Shown in pieces: positions 33,755-43,481 of a DNA stretch of 64,000 bases. The translations under genes and the position numbers were made by a program. How positions within the stretch are numbered: the first letter of the stretch is position 1; each line of letters opens with the position of its first letter. Source of the DNA: CAMYLY01 sp036397755 (GTDB taxonomy: Bacteria; Gemmatimonadota; Gemmatimonadetes; Gemmatimonadales; GWC2-71-9); the NCBI GenBank assembly GCA_036397755.1, contig DASWII010000046.1, positions 1 through 64,000 of the forward strand, written 5' to 3'. The notes beneath the pieces are model-generated. The model was not told where the DNA came from, searched no databases, and saw only the letters and a list, made by a program, of their open reading frames with translations.

Positions 33755-35974
33755 CTACTTCCGCTCGATCGTGATCCTCTTGAAGATCCTGAAGCCGGGC
33801 CACTCGGTGTTGCCCTGGGCGCCCTTCCCCATCTGAAGTGCGAGATAGAAGCCCACGATCTCCGAGCCGCCAAGCGCAGGACTAGGGAAGTCCTGATCGT
33901 CGCTCCCCCCGAGCGAGTGGGCGAATTCATAGACCGTCGACAAGGTCTCTATCTGACGGACGACACGATTATTACCACCAGGTGTGAGATTCTGGACTTG
34001 GTCCTTCTTACCGCACTCCGACTGCTTGCTCCCCTTGCAGTCGTCCGCCACGTGCCAATCCTCCAACTGCCACACCCCGTTCTTGTCCCTGAAGATGTTC
34101 CATATGTCGTCGTCCAGGAGAGGCACCGCAGCAAACGGATCCGTGACCTCGACGTTGTCACCGTCCACGAATACGAAGCGCAACGAGTTTTGCAGCTCCT
34201 CAGTCGCAGGCACGGACAGCGCGAAGTACACGTTGTAGCAATCCGCTGTCCAATACAGGGTCCCTGTCGCACCGGTCGCACCCGAGAGATTGATCGGGAT
34301 CTCGGTACCGTCACCGTACGCTGCATCAACGCCCTCGGTCTCAAGCACGCCGCGCTTGTCGGTGCACGCCGTGGCTTCAAAGGTCAGATGCGGCTTGCCG
34401 AGAAGGACGATTCCGTCGTCATCAGGAGTGACATAGTGCTTGGCAAACGGTCCGCCATCCCCAGTGAGCCCGATGCCATACCCGTGGGCGTCGAGGGCAT
34501 GCGGGATCCCGGGGCTCCCGAGCTTCCACGTGGCCGTCGCGATGCCGTCCGCGCCGGTCAGCGCCGGCACCGTGCTAACGACGGTTCCATCACCACCAGA
34601 GATGTCGAAGGAAACCCTCGCTCCCTGGACCGGCACGAGATCGGAGATGGGATCACAGCCTTCGGATAAACCGTCACAAGGATCGGTCACGTTGTTCGTG
34701 AGCTTCACCTGCACGGCGACCTCTTCGCCCGAGTACCCTGAGTACACGCCAAGTGGCTGCACTTTTTCCATCTGGGCAGGCATGGCCCACACGAAGGGGC
34801 TCAAAGTACCTGACGTGCCGCCAAACCCGCGGTTGACAGCGTAAGCGGGCTTCGGCGCGGTCGACGGCAGTACCGCCGTGCGCAGCGCCCGCCAGCCGGC
34901 ACTTGCGAACTGCCCCAGCCACGACTGCGGCGCCGCACTGGCGCTCAGCAAGGCGGTGCAGTCAACATCGATCGAACTGAACGTGTTCGGCAGCGCCTCG
35001 ATGGTGCCGTCGCTCAACTCATGATGCAGTTGGAGCCTGTGGAATTTCTCGTGATTCAGCACGCCGCCGTCTTTTAGCCGGTCGAGCGCGGGCCCCGTGC
35101 TCACGCACGCCGCCACGATGACCGGCGGGTCATAGACGGTTCCGGCAGGATCCGACGTCTCGACCACGAGACACCCCGGATACTGCGGGAGCGCCAGCCG
35201 TTCGAGGAACACTGGGTTCGCGTCGTCGGCAGCAAAGTTGCACTCAGCGCCGCGGGTCACGGAGAAGAACGTCTCGTTATTGACCGCCCCGCCATCGATC
35301 GTGAACGCGCAGGTCCCGTCCGGGCATTCCGCCGTGCCGCCCGAACCAGCATCGAAGAACGCCTCCGTGCAGGCACCAACGTCACTGCCCTCGCCGCACC
35401 CTAATGCGCCGCTCTCGATTCGGAACGTGATCGGCAGGTTGCTGCCGTTCTTGAACGTGTAGATAGGCGTCTGATTCGTCGAGCGGTTGTCTTCGTTGGT
35501 GTCCGTGGGCTTCACGTCCCTATAGCCCATCAGGGCCCAACCGAGCGTGTCGTTCACCAAAGCACGCGAGTTCACGCAGATGCGATAGACACCGCCGGAC
35601 GCAAGGTTCGATTGTCCGGTCTGCCACCCAGCGCTATACGTTTCCAGATCCGTGTTGACCGCGACCTGACTCCCCGCAAACGAGATGACAGTTCCCACCG
35701 CCCCAACGTACGCGCCGCAAGACGCCACACCGACACCATCATCGGCGAATGGTCCGAAAACGTCTATGCGTGGCCGAAGATTCGGGTTGAACGTTCCGTC
35801 GAAGAACGGCGCCGGGACGAGCGGGGGAAGGAAGTAAAACCCATCAGTGCCACCCTCGTGCGCGCCATCCGAAACCGCGAAGTCTGGCGGCAGCAGACGT
35901 GGCTCGCTCATGTCCTGACACGCCGTGACGGCGAATACTCCGAGGATCGAGGATACAACAAGTCGCTTCTTCAT
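33755..35974 (-). CDS. Large Cys-rich lipoprotein with Ig-like and CBM9-like parts
   Basis: The 739-residue protein has a lipoprotein signal (MKKRLVVSSILGVFAVTAC, Cys19). It contains a beta-rich N-terminal half with many Cys, a bacterial Ig-like (Big_1-type) segment (GARVSFDISGGDGTVVSTV followed by ALTGADGIATATW), and a C-terminal part of about 190 residues resembling CBM9-like domains (VDAAYGDGTEIPINLS, LYWTADCYNVYFALSV, RFVFVDGDNV). It is more Asn/Thr/Lys-rich than neighbouring proteins and its DNA looks less GC-rich, which may reflect transfer. It may be a cell-surface carbohydrate- or matrix-binding protein (inference). The upstream leader has an unusual A-tract. Confidence 0.75.
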   Translation of the reverse strand: MKKRLVVSSILGVFAVTACQDMSEPRLLPPDFAVSDGAHEGGTDGFYFLPPLVPAPFFDGTFNPNLRPRIDVFGPFADDGVGVASCGAYVGAVGTVISFAGSQVAVNTDLETYSAGWQTGQSNLASGGVYRICVNSRALVNDTLGWALMGYRDVKPTDTNEDNRSTNQTPIYTFKNGSNLPITFRIESGALGCGEGSDVGACTEAFFDAGSGGTAECPDGTCAFTIDGGAVNNETFFSVTRGAECNFAADDANPVFLERLALPQYPGCLVVETSDPAGTVYDPPVIVAACVSTGPALDRLKDGGVLNHEKFHRLQLHHELSDGTIEALPNTFSSIDVDCTALLSASAAPQSWLGQFASAGWRALRTAVLPSTAPKPAYAVNRGFGGTSGTLSPFVWAMPAQMEKVQPLGVYSGYSGEEVAVQVKLTNNVTDPCDGLSEGCDPISDLVPVQGARVSFDISGGDGTVVSTVPALTGADGIATATWKLGSPGIPHALDAHGYGIGLTGDGGPFAKHYVTPDDDGIVLLGKPHLTFEATACTDKRGVLETEGVDAAYGDGTEIPINLSGATGATGTLYWTADCYNVYFALSVPATEELQNSLRFVFVDGDNVEVTDPFAAVPLLDDDIWNIFRDKNGVWQLEDWHVADDCKGSKQSECGKKDQVQNLTPGGNNRVVRQIETLSTVYEFAHSLGGSDDQDFPSPALGGSEIVGFYLALQMGKGAQGNTEWPGFRIFKRITIERK

Positions 35975-36266
35975 CCCGCCAGCCTTTCCAAAAAAAATTA
36001 CTCCCGATTCCTTCGCGGATATGCGAGCGCCCAGGAGGGGGCATCGACATTCTATGTTGGCTTGCGCCTTAAAGGTGGACTGCCAACATCAGCAGGTCAA
36101 GCAAGGGGCGAGCCAAGTGAAGGAGCGCGTAAGTCGATGCCGCGCAACGAGGAATCCTGATCTCACTGGTATGATTGAGTCGTGCAGAGGTGCCAGGGGT
36201 GTGGCGCACGCGCAACACTGTGATCTGGCCTCACAAAGCCAGCTCGATCTCCTGGAACGCGGACGC
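35975..36266. other. Intergenic leader of the Cys-rich lipoprotein gene
   Basis: Between the lipoprotein gene and the kinase stop at 36267 there is no coding frame worth calling. On the minus strand a TAGAAT box (36054-36049) could be a -10 element about 75 nt upstream of the start, but no good -35 is at 17 bp. An eight-T run precedes GGAAAGG, the likely ribosome site. A TGTGA-N7-TCACA near-palindrome lies at 36219-36235. Confidence 0.4.
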
Positions 36267-38867
36267 TTATCGGCCAAGGAGCGTAAGCTCGCTCCAGCGC
36301 GGCTGTCTGGCGAGCTCCTGCCACCACCACACGTTGCCTTGAGACTCGACGAACCGATGGTGCGGGTTCGCCACGATGTAGCGTTTGAGGATCTCGATCG
36401 CCTCGTCGTTGTCCCCCGCGACGTGCCGGGCGTAGGCCTCCACGGTTCGTATCTCCCACTCGGGATCGATCTCCGGATCGGCCGCCGCCTCGCGCACGCG
36501 GTCCAGCACGCGATCGGCGCTGTCCGCCAACCCGGCCTTCCCGACGATCCCTCCGTACAGCGTCATGGCTTGCAAGCGGACGGTCGTGTCGGCAGACGCC
36601 GTGGGCAACGAACCGATCCCATCGATCAGCGTGGCCGCCCGCGCCACATCCGGGGCCGGTGCGCCGGGAACCACCATCAGCCACAGCTGACAGAGCTTGA
36701 AGCGCACGTCGTCCGGGAACCGAGTGAAGCCCTCCGTGCACCAGCGGCGCGCGGTGGTCGCCTGTTGCAAGTCGATCGCCCCCCAAAAGGCTCGGTCGAT
36801 CAGGTCGCTCGTCCCGCGGAGATACGGATCGCGCTCGAGGCCGGCCTGGGCCGCGGCCATGGCCAGCGGGACCTCGTCGATCTCAGGCTCGTAATACACG
36901 ACGCTGAGCGTGACGTACGCGGACGCGAGCGTGGGGTCGAGCGAGGTCGCCTGCTCCAGATCGGCGCGCGCCGCCGCGATCAACGCGGGTCGCTGCGACA
37001 TGTCGGGCGTGACGGTGGGATTCGCCAGCACATGTTTGAGAGTTCCGCGCAACTCCAGCGCTTTGGCGTTGCGATTGTCGAGTGTCACGGCGCGTTCGGC
37101 GTGGCCGATCGCCTCCTGGATCACCACGGCGAGGTCGCCGCCGAGATATCGCGCCCGCTCCAGCGCGGTCCAACCGCGCGCGACGATCGGATCGCCCCAT
37201 CGGGGATCGGCGCGCTCGGCAAGCTGAAACAGGGAATCGGCGCTGTTCAGCGCGCGGGCGACCCCGTCGTGGTCGTCGGCCGCCCGCCGCTCGGCCGCTT
37301 CCTGTCGGCTGCGTTCGCCCCGGCGATACGCCACGTACGCGTCGTTGCTGCGCGTTCCCAAGCGGCTTGCCCGCAGCGCCACGTTACGCCCGATGCGTGC
37401 CCGAAGCGACGTCGTCACCCCGGCGGCGACGGAATCGCGCGCGGAGATGATCTGATCGGCGCCCACCGTGAAGCTCTCGAGATTCCCGACGTTGTCACCG
37501 GTGTTGCCATCCACGAGCCGGGTCGAGATGAGCACGTTCCCGCCGGAGCGCGACTCGAGCTGGCCCACGACCAGGGTGCCCGCCCCCAGCGCCCGCGCCA
37601 CCGAGTCACGACTCGCGCGGGTATCCCGGAACCTCGCGGCGCCGCTGGCCGACACCACGCTCACGTCCGCGCGATCCAGCTCGTCGATCAACGCCTCGGT
37701 CAACCCATCGGCGATCGGTCCGAGCGATCCGTCGCTCGAGAGGTCCTCGAAGTACAGCACCGCCACGCGTTCGGGATCGAGTTGATCGCCAAGTACGCTG
37801 CCGCCGCCAGGGCCGAATACCGCCCAGGCGCCGAGCGCGATCCCCGCCACGGCGACGACGCCAACCACGGACACAAGGGCCCTGCGCCACGCCGACGCCG
37901 GCTCCGCGAGCTGCCCGGCCATCATGCGCGAGGTACGTCCACCCGCGGCCATCATGCCCGACTGCCGCATCGCCGCCGACGGCCGGCGATGCATCGCGGT
38001 GTGCACGTCCACCATGTCGAGCGCCTCGGCCATCTCCATGCCCGTCTGATAGCGATCCGCCGGAGTCTTCGCCATGGACGTCATGATGACGTCCTCTAAC
38101 TCGTCCGGAATCGCCTCACGCATGATCGTGGGCGCCGGCACGGTGTCCATGGCGTGTCGCGCCATGATCGCCATCGGGGTCGGCCCGGTGAACGGCACCT
38201 GCCCGATGAGCATCTCGTAGAGCACGCATCCCAGGCTGTAGAGGTCACTCCGTCCGTCGACGTTCTCCCCGGAGGCCTGCTCCGGACTCATGTACGCCGG
38301 CGTACCCACCGCCATGCCCGTCTGCGTGATCTTCTCTCCACCCGCCGCATCCATCGCGCGGGCGATGCCGAAGTCCGCCACCACCGCGTGGCCGCCGGTC
38401 ATCATGATGTTGTCGGGCTTGATGTCGCGATGAACGAGGCCCAGGCTGTGGGCGTATCCGAGTGCCTCCGCCACCTCCTTGCAGATCAATACCGCGTCCT
38501 TGATGGGCAGCTGCTTGTCGCGCTCGATACGGTCGCCCAGTGACTCGCCTTCGACGAACGGCATGACGTAGTACAGCTTGCCGTCGGCCTCGCCCGAGTC
38601 GTAGAGCGGGAGAATGTGCGGATGCTGTAGCTTGGCGGTGATCTGCACTTCGCGCAGGAACCGATCGGCGCCCAGCGACTGCGCCAGGTCCGGCAGAATC
38701 ACCTTGATGGCGACGTAGCGGTCGTGCTTGAGATCGCGGGCCAGGTACACGGTGGCCATGCCACCCTGCCCCAGCTCCCGCTCGACATCGTATGTGTCCG
38801 CAAGGGCGGCGCGCAGCTCTCGGAGCTGCTCCTCCGCGTATTCGTCTATTTCGGGCTGGTCAGTCAT
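36267..38867 (-). CDS. Membrane Ser/Thr kinase with TolB/FlgO-like and TPR parts
   Basis: The 866-residue protein has an intact kinase domain (GQGGMATVYLA, Lys55, HRDIKPDN at 147-154, DFG at 166-168, GTPAYMSPEQ). A transmembrane helix at about 331-351 (VSVVGVVAVAGIALGAWAV) comes next. A domain resembling the TolB-N/adenylate-cyclase-associated fold follows (VAVLYFEDLSSDGSLG, ADGLTEALIDELDRADV, GAGTLVVGQLES), and the last 350 residues are helical TPR-like repeats. The family often pairs such a kinase with external peptide-binding repeats. The start at 38867 is 53 bp from the tandem FAD oxidoreductase genes upstream, so co-transcription with that operon is possible. Confidence 0.92.
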   Translation of the reverse strand: MTDQPEIDEYAEEQLRELRAALADTYDVERELGQGGMATVYLARDLKHDRYVAIKVILPDLAQSLGADRFLREVQITAKLQHPHILPLYDSGEADGKLYYVMPFVEGESLGDRIERDKQLPIKDAVLICKEVAEALGYAHSLGLVHRDIKPDNIMMTGGHAVVADFGIARAMDAAGGEKITQTGMAVGTPAYMSPEQASGENVDGRSDLYSLGCVLYEMLIGQVPFTGPTPMAIMARHAMDTVPAPTIMREAIPDELEDVIMTSMAKTPADRYQTGMEMAEALDMVDVHTAMHRRPSAAMRQSGMMAAGGRTSRMMAGQLAEPASAWRRALVSVVGVVAVAGIALGAWAVFGPGGGSVLGDQLDPERVAVLYFEDLSSDGSLGPIADGLTEALIDELDRADVSVVSASGAARFRDTRASRDSVARALGAGTLVVGQLESRSGGNVLISTRLVDGNTGDNVGNLESFTVGADQIISARDSVAAGVTTSLRARIGRNVALRASRLGTRSNDAYVAYRRGERSRQEAAERRAADDHDGVARALNSADSLFQLAERADPRWGDPIVARGWTALERARYLGGDLAVVIQEAIGHAERAVTLDNRNAKALELRGTLKHVLANPTVTPDMSQRPALIAAARADLEQATSLDPTLASAYVTLSVVYYEPEIDEVPLAMAAAQAGLERDPYLRGTSDLIDRAFWGAIDLQQATTARRWCTEGFTRFPDDVRFKLCQLWLMVVPGAPAPDVARAATLIDGIGSLPTASADTTVRLQAMTLYGGIVGKAGLADSADRVLDRVREAAADPEIDPEWEIRTVEAYARHVAGDNDEAIEILKRYIVANPHHRFVESQGNVWWWQELARQPRWSELTLLGR

Positions 38868-38920
38868 CGCTCAGCGTATAACAATAGAGGCACACCCGAG
38901 AGGGAGCCAGCAACGGACGT

Positions 38921-40507
38921 TCAGCGGCGGCGCCCGGCATCCGCCAGCACCGCCCGCGCCGCGAGCCGACCGGGGGCTCCGGTGACCCCTCCGGCCGGAT
39001 GCGTACCCGCCCCACAAAGGTACAGTCCTTCGACGGGCGTGCGATGTCGCGCCCAGCCACCGACAGGTCGCATGAAGAACAGCTGGTCGAGGGCCGGCTG
39101 CCCATGGTACAGGTCGCCCCGGGGCAGCCCGAACGCCTGCTCGAGGTCCGGCGGCACCAGCACCTCCGATGCGATCACGGCCTCAGCGACACCGGGCGCG
39201 ACCCGCTCCAACACACGTACCACTGCCTCGAGCAACCGACCCTTGGCCTCGGCCGTCCACGACGCGTCCCTGAGCGCGTAGGGCGCCCATTGCACCATGG
39301 CGGACACGACGTGCCTGCCCTCCGGCGCGCACGACGGGTCGCGGATGGTCGGAACGGTCCACTCGATCATCGGGTCGGCAGCGGCGGCGCCGTGCTTGGC
39401 GTCATCGTGTGCCCGCTCCAGGAAACGCAGGCTGGGCGCGTGAATCACCAACCCAGCGAGCAGCTCCCGGTGCGCCGGCACTCGCAGAGGCAGTTGCTCC
39501 AGAGCCAGATGCACCTTGGCCGTGACTCCGCGGCAGCGGATATGACGCACGGATCGCACGAAGTCGGGATCGAGCACGGCGGGATCCACGAGTCGCAGCA
39601 TGGTCGATTGCGGATCGACGTTCGACACGACACGCGCCGCCGGCACCTCTTCGCCGTCCCAAAGCGTTACCCCCATCACCCGTCCGCCGGCCACCCGCAC
39701 TCGCGCGACGCGCGCCGCGGTGCGCACGGTGACCCCCGCGGCGATCGCCGCCGCCTGGAGCGCCTCGACAAGGCGACCGACACCGCCGCGCGGGAACGCG
39801 ACCGGTCGGATCCCGTCGCCGCCGTGGTGCGCGAACAACGGCAGCGCCGTGCCCTGTGCCATCGGGCCCTGGTCGATCCCGACGAGTGCGCCTGCCGCGA
39901 CCAGACCCTTCACCAGATCGCTCTCCAGCCAGTCGTCGGCCAGATCCGCCACGGGCAACGGCAGAACGCGGAGCAGTTCGCCCATGTCCCGCTTGCCCAG
40001 CCGGCGCCATCCCAACCCAAGTCCGATCAGCGACGGGAGGTCGGCGACCGCTGGGTCGGGAAGCTCCGGCATCACCATGTCGCGGAGCCGGCCCACCACC
40101 GCGGCCGTCTTCCGCACCCACTGGACGAACGCCGGCCACTGCTGCACGTCACCACGGCCAAAGCGCCCAAGGGCGTCGCCTGCCTTGCGCGGATCGCGCC
40201 AAATCGGCACGAGTTCGCCGTCGGCGGCGAGCGCCGCGAGCGGAGGGTCGGGGGCGGTCGACCACTCGAGCCCGTGCCGGGGAAGATCGAGGTCGGCGAT
40301 CACCCCCGGGTGGAACCAGCCGAGGCTGTGGGGGCCGGCGTCCACTCTGAATCCGGGGGCGAACTCGCGCGTGCTTGCGGCCCCACCGACCGTCGCGTTG
40401 GCCTCGAGCACGAGCACGTTCATGCCGCCGCGGGCGAGATACGCGGCGGTGACGAGGCCGTTGTGCCCGCCACCGATGACGATCGCGTCCCACCGGCGGT
40501 CGGTCAT
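38921..40507 (-). CDS. CrtI/PYROXD2-like FAD oxidoreductase, second copy
   Basis: This 528-residue flavoprotein starts with a dinucleotide-binding motif, AIVIGGGHNGLVTAAYLARGG, and has the CrtI-like architecture: VGGAASTREFAPGFRVDAG, a VVSNVDPQSTMLRLVDP middle segment and a C-terminal GLYLCGAGTHPAGGVTGAPG that closes the flavin site. It is related to phytoene desaturases, but carotenoid genes are absent here. PYROXD2-like enzymes oxidise diverse compounds, so no substrate is assigned. It overlaps the upstream paralog by ATGA, so the two are translationally coupled. The shared C-terminal motif and paired arrangement suggest tandem duplication and possibly heterodimers. Confidence 0.88.
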   Translation of the reverse strand: MTDRRWDAIVIGGGHNGLVTAAYLARGGMNVLVLEANATVGGAASTREFAPGFRVDAGPHSLGWFHPGVIADLDLPRHGLEWSTAPDPPLAALAADGELVPIWRDPRKAGDALGRFGRGDVQQWPAFVQWVRKTAAVVGRLRDMVMPELPDPAVADLPSLIGLGLGWRRLGKRDMGELLRVLPLPVADLADDWLESDLVKGLVAAGALVGIDQGPMAQGTALPLFAHHGGDGIRPVAFPRGGVGRLVEALQAAAIAAGVTVRTAARVARVRVAGGRVMGVTLWDGEEVPAARVVSNVDPQSTMLRLVDPAVLDPDFVRSVRHIRCRGVTAKVHLALEQLPLRVPAHRELLAGLVIHAPSLRFLERAHDDAKHGAAAADPMIEWTVPTIRDPSCAPEGRHVVSAMVQWAPYALRDASWTAEAKGRLLEAVVRVLERVAPGVAEAVIASEVLVPPDLEQAFGLPRGDLYHGQPALDQLFFMRPVGGWARHRTPVEGLYLCGAGTHPAGGVTGAPGRLAARAVLADAGRRR

Positions 40508-42087
40508 GCCTTCCCGAGCACGCGCAGCGCGGCGAGGCGACCCGGCTGGCCCGTGATCCCACCCCCCGGGTGGGTGCCGGAGCCGCACTGATACAGGTTC
40601 GCGATCGGTGTCCGGTATTGCGCCCACGCCGGCGCCGGCCGCAGGAAAAAGAGCTGGCTGAGGGTCAACTCGCCGTGAAAGATGTTGCCCTCGGTGAGGC
40701 CGATCTCCCGCTCCATGTCCGCGGGCGTCCATACCTGGCGGTGCAGGATGCGGTCCTCGAGATCCGGCGCGTACTGGGCGAGCGTGCGTACCACCGTGTC
40801 GCCGAAGGCCTCCCGTGCCGCGTCATCCCAGCCGCCCTCGCGATTGTAGGGAGCGTACTGCACGAACAGCGACATGACGTGTCGACCCGGGGGCGCCATA
40901 GTCGGATCGATCATCGAAGGGAAGATGCCGTCCATGTACGGCGCTCGGCTGAACGCGCCGTATTTGGCGTCGTCGTACGCACGCTCGAGGTACTCCACCG
41001 ACGGACTCACCGACACCGCACCGCGCAGGTGCTCGTGGGTATCGGGCAGGCTGGTGAACGTCGGGAGTCCCGAGAGCGCGAGGTTGACCTTGCCGGACGA
41101 GCCGCGGATACGGAATCGACGAATCGACGACACGAAGTCCTCGGGGAGTTGGCGCGGGTCGACTAACCCGAGAAACGTGCGCTTCGGGTCGAGCGACGAC
41201 AACACGACATCCGCGCGGAGCTCGTCACCATTCTCGAGCACCACGCCGGACGCACGGCCGTGATGCAGCAGCACACGCTCGACGCCCGTTCCCGTCCGGA
41301 TCTCCGCCCCGTGAGCGCGGGCGGCGGCCGCGATCGCCTCGCTCACGCCCCCGGTCCCTCCCCGCTGGAACCCCCACGCCCGGAACACCCCGTCGATCTC
41401 CCCCATGTAATGATGCAGCAGGACGTAGGCGGTCCCCGGCGAGCGTGGCCCCATGAACGTGCCGATGATCCCACTCGCCGACATGGTTGCCTTCAGCGCC
41501 TCGGTCTCGAACCACTCGTCGAGATAATCCGCGGCCGCCATCGTCATGAGCTTAAAGAGCGCGAAGGTCTTGCGCGCGCCGAGGCTCCGGCCGTGACGGC
41601 CCAGCTTGAGCATCGCGCCGAGGTCGCGGATCGAGAGTGAGGTCGGGTCGGGCGGGATCATCGCCAGGATCGGTCTGACCGCGACCGCGAGCTCGAACAT
41701 CAACGTGCCGAAATCGTCGTAGGCGTCCGCGTCGCGCAGCGAGTGCCGCGCGAGCTCGCGTCTCGTCAAATCGTGGTCTCCCCATCGCACGAGGTGGTCA
41801 CCATCGGGCAACGGCGTGAACGTGCTCTCGAGCGGCAGGATCTCGAGGCCGTAACGCGGCAGGTCGAGGTCGCGGATGATCTCCGGGCGCAGGAGGCTCA
41901 CGACGTAGGAACAGGCGGAATACTTGAAGCCCGGGAACGGCTCCTCGGTCACGGCAGCGCCGCCGAGGATGTCACGCCGTTCGAGCACCACGACGGACCG
42001 TCCCGCCCGGGCCAGGTAAGCTGCGGCCACGAGGCCGTTGTGCCCGCCCCCGATGACCACCGCGTCGTACCGGCTGGACGAGGTCAT
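40504..42087 (-). CDS. CrtI/PYROXD2-like FAD oxidoreductase, first copy
   Basis: The 527-residue product has the FAD-binding start AVVIGGGHNGLVAAAYLARAG, a GGAAVTEEPFPGFKYSACS segment, VVLSSLDPKRTFLGLVDP in the middle, and a C-terminal YQCGSGTHPGGGITGQPG. It closely parallels the next gene (SQLFFLRP against DQLFFMRP near the C-terminus), supporting a tandem duplication. It overlaps the aminomethyltransferase gene upstream by 4 bp (ATGA) and the second copy downstream by 4 bp. All three should be co-translated. Carotenoid desaturation is unlikely from context. A role with the folate-dependent enzyme in amine or methyl-group oxidation is an inference. Confidence 0.88.
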   Translation of the reverse strand: MTSSSRYDAVVIGGGHNGLVAAAYLARAGRSVVVLERRDILGGAAVTEEPFPGFKYSACSYVVSLLRPEIIRDLDLPRYGLEILPLESTFTPLPDGDHLVRWGDHDLTRRELARHSLRDADAYDDFGTLMFELAVAVRPILAMIPPDPTSLSIRDLGAMLKLGRHGRSLGARKTFALFKLMTMAAADYLDEWFETEALKATMSASGIIGTFMGPRSPGTAYVLLHHYMGEIDGVFRAWGFQRGGTGGVSEAIAAAARAHGAEIRTGTGVERVLLHHGRASGVVLENGDELRADVVLSSLDPKRTFLGLVDPRQLPEDFVSSIRRFRIRGSSGKVNLALSGLPTFTSLPDTHEHLRGAVSVSPSVEYLERAYDDAKYGAFSRAPYMDGIFPSMIDPTMAPPGRHVMSLFVQYAPYNREGGWDDAAREAFGDTVVRTLAQYAPDLEDRILHRQVWTPADMEREIGLTEGNIFHGELTLSQLFFLRPAPAWAQYRTPIANLYQCGSGTHPGGGITGQPGRLAALRVLGKA

Positions 42088-43283
42088 ACGCGCTTGCGCT
42101 CCGGATCGAAGAAGGGCAGCGCGACCACGCGCGCGGCGGCCCGGCGGCGCCGGTGCTCGACCGTGACCTCGATCTCCAGCTCGGTCCCGAGCCGCGCGAC
42201 CCGCGACTCCAAGTGCGCCAGGGCGATTGACTGCTTCAAGAGCGGCGAGAAACACCCGCTCGTGGCGTAGCCGACTTGCGAGCCATGGTCATAAACGGGG
42301 ACACTGGTGCGCCACGCCACAGGCGAGACCTGGGGCGGCAAGGCGAACTCCGCGAACGCCCGCTCGAGCGATTCCCACTCGACGGCGAGTCCGTGGAGCT
42401 GCCACGCCGGTTCGCGCGCGGCTTCGGCCCGCAGGGCCTCGCATCCCACGAAGTACGGCTTGTCGAGCGCCACGGTCCATCCCAGCCCCAATTCGAGCGG
42501 CGACGACTTCCGCGACTCGATCACTGCCTTGCGCGCGGGCACGTAGTCCACGTCCAGGAGGATTAGTCCTGCCTCCACCCGCGCCATGTCGAGCGCGAGG
42601 ATCCCCGCGGGGATCACTCCGTAGGATTCCCCGCGCGCCAGCACCGCATCCCAGAGTCGCACGGCGTCGGCCGCATCCACCCAGAGTTCGTATCCCAAAT
42701 CCCCTGTGTATCCGGTGCGCGAGATCGTCGCGGCGATGCCGGCCACCGTGCCGTTCGTCAAACGGAAGAACCGCAACCCGTCAAGGTCCGCATCCGTGAT
42801 GCCCGCCAGGACCGCCCGGGCGGCCGGGCCCTGGATCGCGAGGGCCGCGATGCGGGCCGACACATCCGCAATCGCGACGTCGAGGCCGATGGCGTTGTCC
42901 TGCAGCCATCGCATGTTGGGCTCCGCGGCGGTGAGGCGAAAGTGCTGCTCGGCCAGTCGCTGCAGCGTCCCATCGTCCAGCACCTTGCCCCGGGCGTCGC
43001 ACCACGGGGTGTACAACACCTGGCCCACCGCGCACCGGGTGACGTCGCGGGTCACCACGCGGTCGAGCAGGCGCGCGGCATCGGGCCCTTGCACGTCGTA
43101 CTTGTAGAGCGGGGAAACGTCGATCACCGCGGCGGCACTGCGGATCGCGTGATACTCGCGCTCGTGCGTCAGCTCGTATCCGCTCGCGACGATATGACCC
43201 GCCCACCGCCGCCACTGTTGCGCCCGATTCAACGCGGACGTGCGCTCGTGAAACGGCGTGCCCGGAAGCGTCACGTCGGTCAT
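42084..43283 (-). CDS. GcvT-like aminomethyltransferase
   Basis: The 399-residue protein is in the GcvT/tetrahydrofolate-dependent aminomethyltransferase family. It shows YHAIRSAAAVIDVSPLYKYDVQGPDA, LYTPWCDARGKVLDDGTL, a RTGYTGDLGYELWVDA segment and an ARVEAGLILLDVDYVP segment near the folate site, then the C-terminal barrel ending EVTVEHRRRRAAARVV. Length and order match glycine-cleavage T proteins, but the family also includes DMSP demethylase, sarcosine and dimethylglycine enzymes, so the substrate is open. It is the first gene of a three-gene ATGA-overlapping operon with two FAD oxidoreductases, and is divergent from a DmdA-like gene. Confidence 0.88.
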   Translation of the reverse strand: MTDVTLPGTPFHERTSALNRAQQWRRWAGHIVASGYELTHEREYHAIRSAAAVIDVSPLYKYDVQGPDAARLLDRVVTRDVTRCAVGQVLYTPWCDARGKVLDDGTLQRLAEQHFRLTAAEPNMRWLQDNAIGLDVAIADVSARIAALAIQGPAARAVLAGITDADLDGLRFFRLTNGTVAGIAATISRTGYTGDLGYELWVDAADAVRLWDAVLARGESYGVIPAGILALDMARVEAGLILLDVDYVPARKAVIESRKSSPLELGLGWTVALDKPYFVGCEALRAEAAREPAWQLHGLAVEWESLERAFAEFALPPQVSPVAWRTSVPVYDHGSQVGYATSGCFSPLLKQSIALAHLESRVARLGTELEIEVTVEHRRRRAAARVVALPFFDPERKRV

Positions 43284-43481
43284 ATGGTGAGCGTGCTGGT
43301 GTACTCGATTATCGGCACCATCGTGTTCCTCTCGGCCCTGGACCGGCGGACGATTGACGACGACCATCCGCGGAGCAACGATACCCACCGACCCGGCCCA
43401 CCGACAGGTGGTAACTCGGTGTCTTCAATGTAGATTACCCCCGCCTTCATAAGTCGAATCTCACCGGGGAGCGGTCCATCC

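Noticed and set aside
34980..35060. HExxH-like HEKFH in the 739-residue lipoprotein
   Set aside because: It lies in a beta-rich part without other zincin features and looks accidental.
36219..36235. Second CRP-like palindrome TGTGA-N7-TCACA
   Set aside because: The spacer is 7, not 6, and it overlaps no clear promoter; too weak to call.
38921..42087. Carotenoid biosynthesis cluster
   Set aside because: No phytoene synthase or cyclase nearby; the neighbours are folate- and B6-linked.
43284..43481. Known riboswitch (glycine, THF, SAM or SAH)
   Set aside because: No consensus core of these classes is visible.
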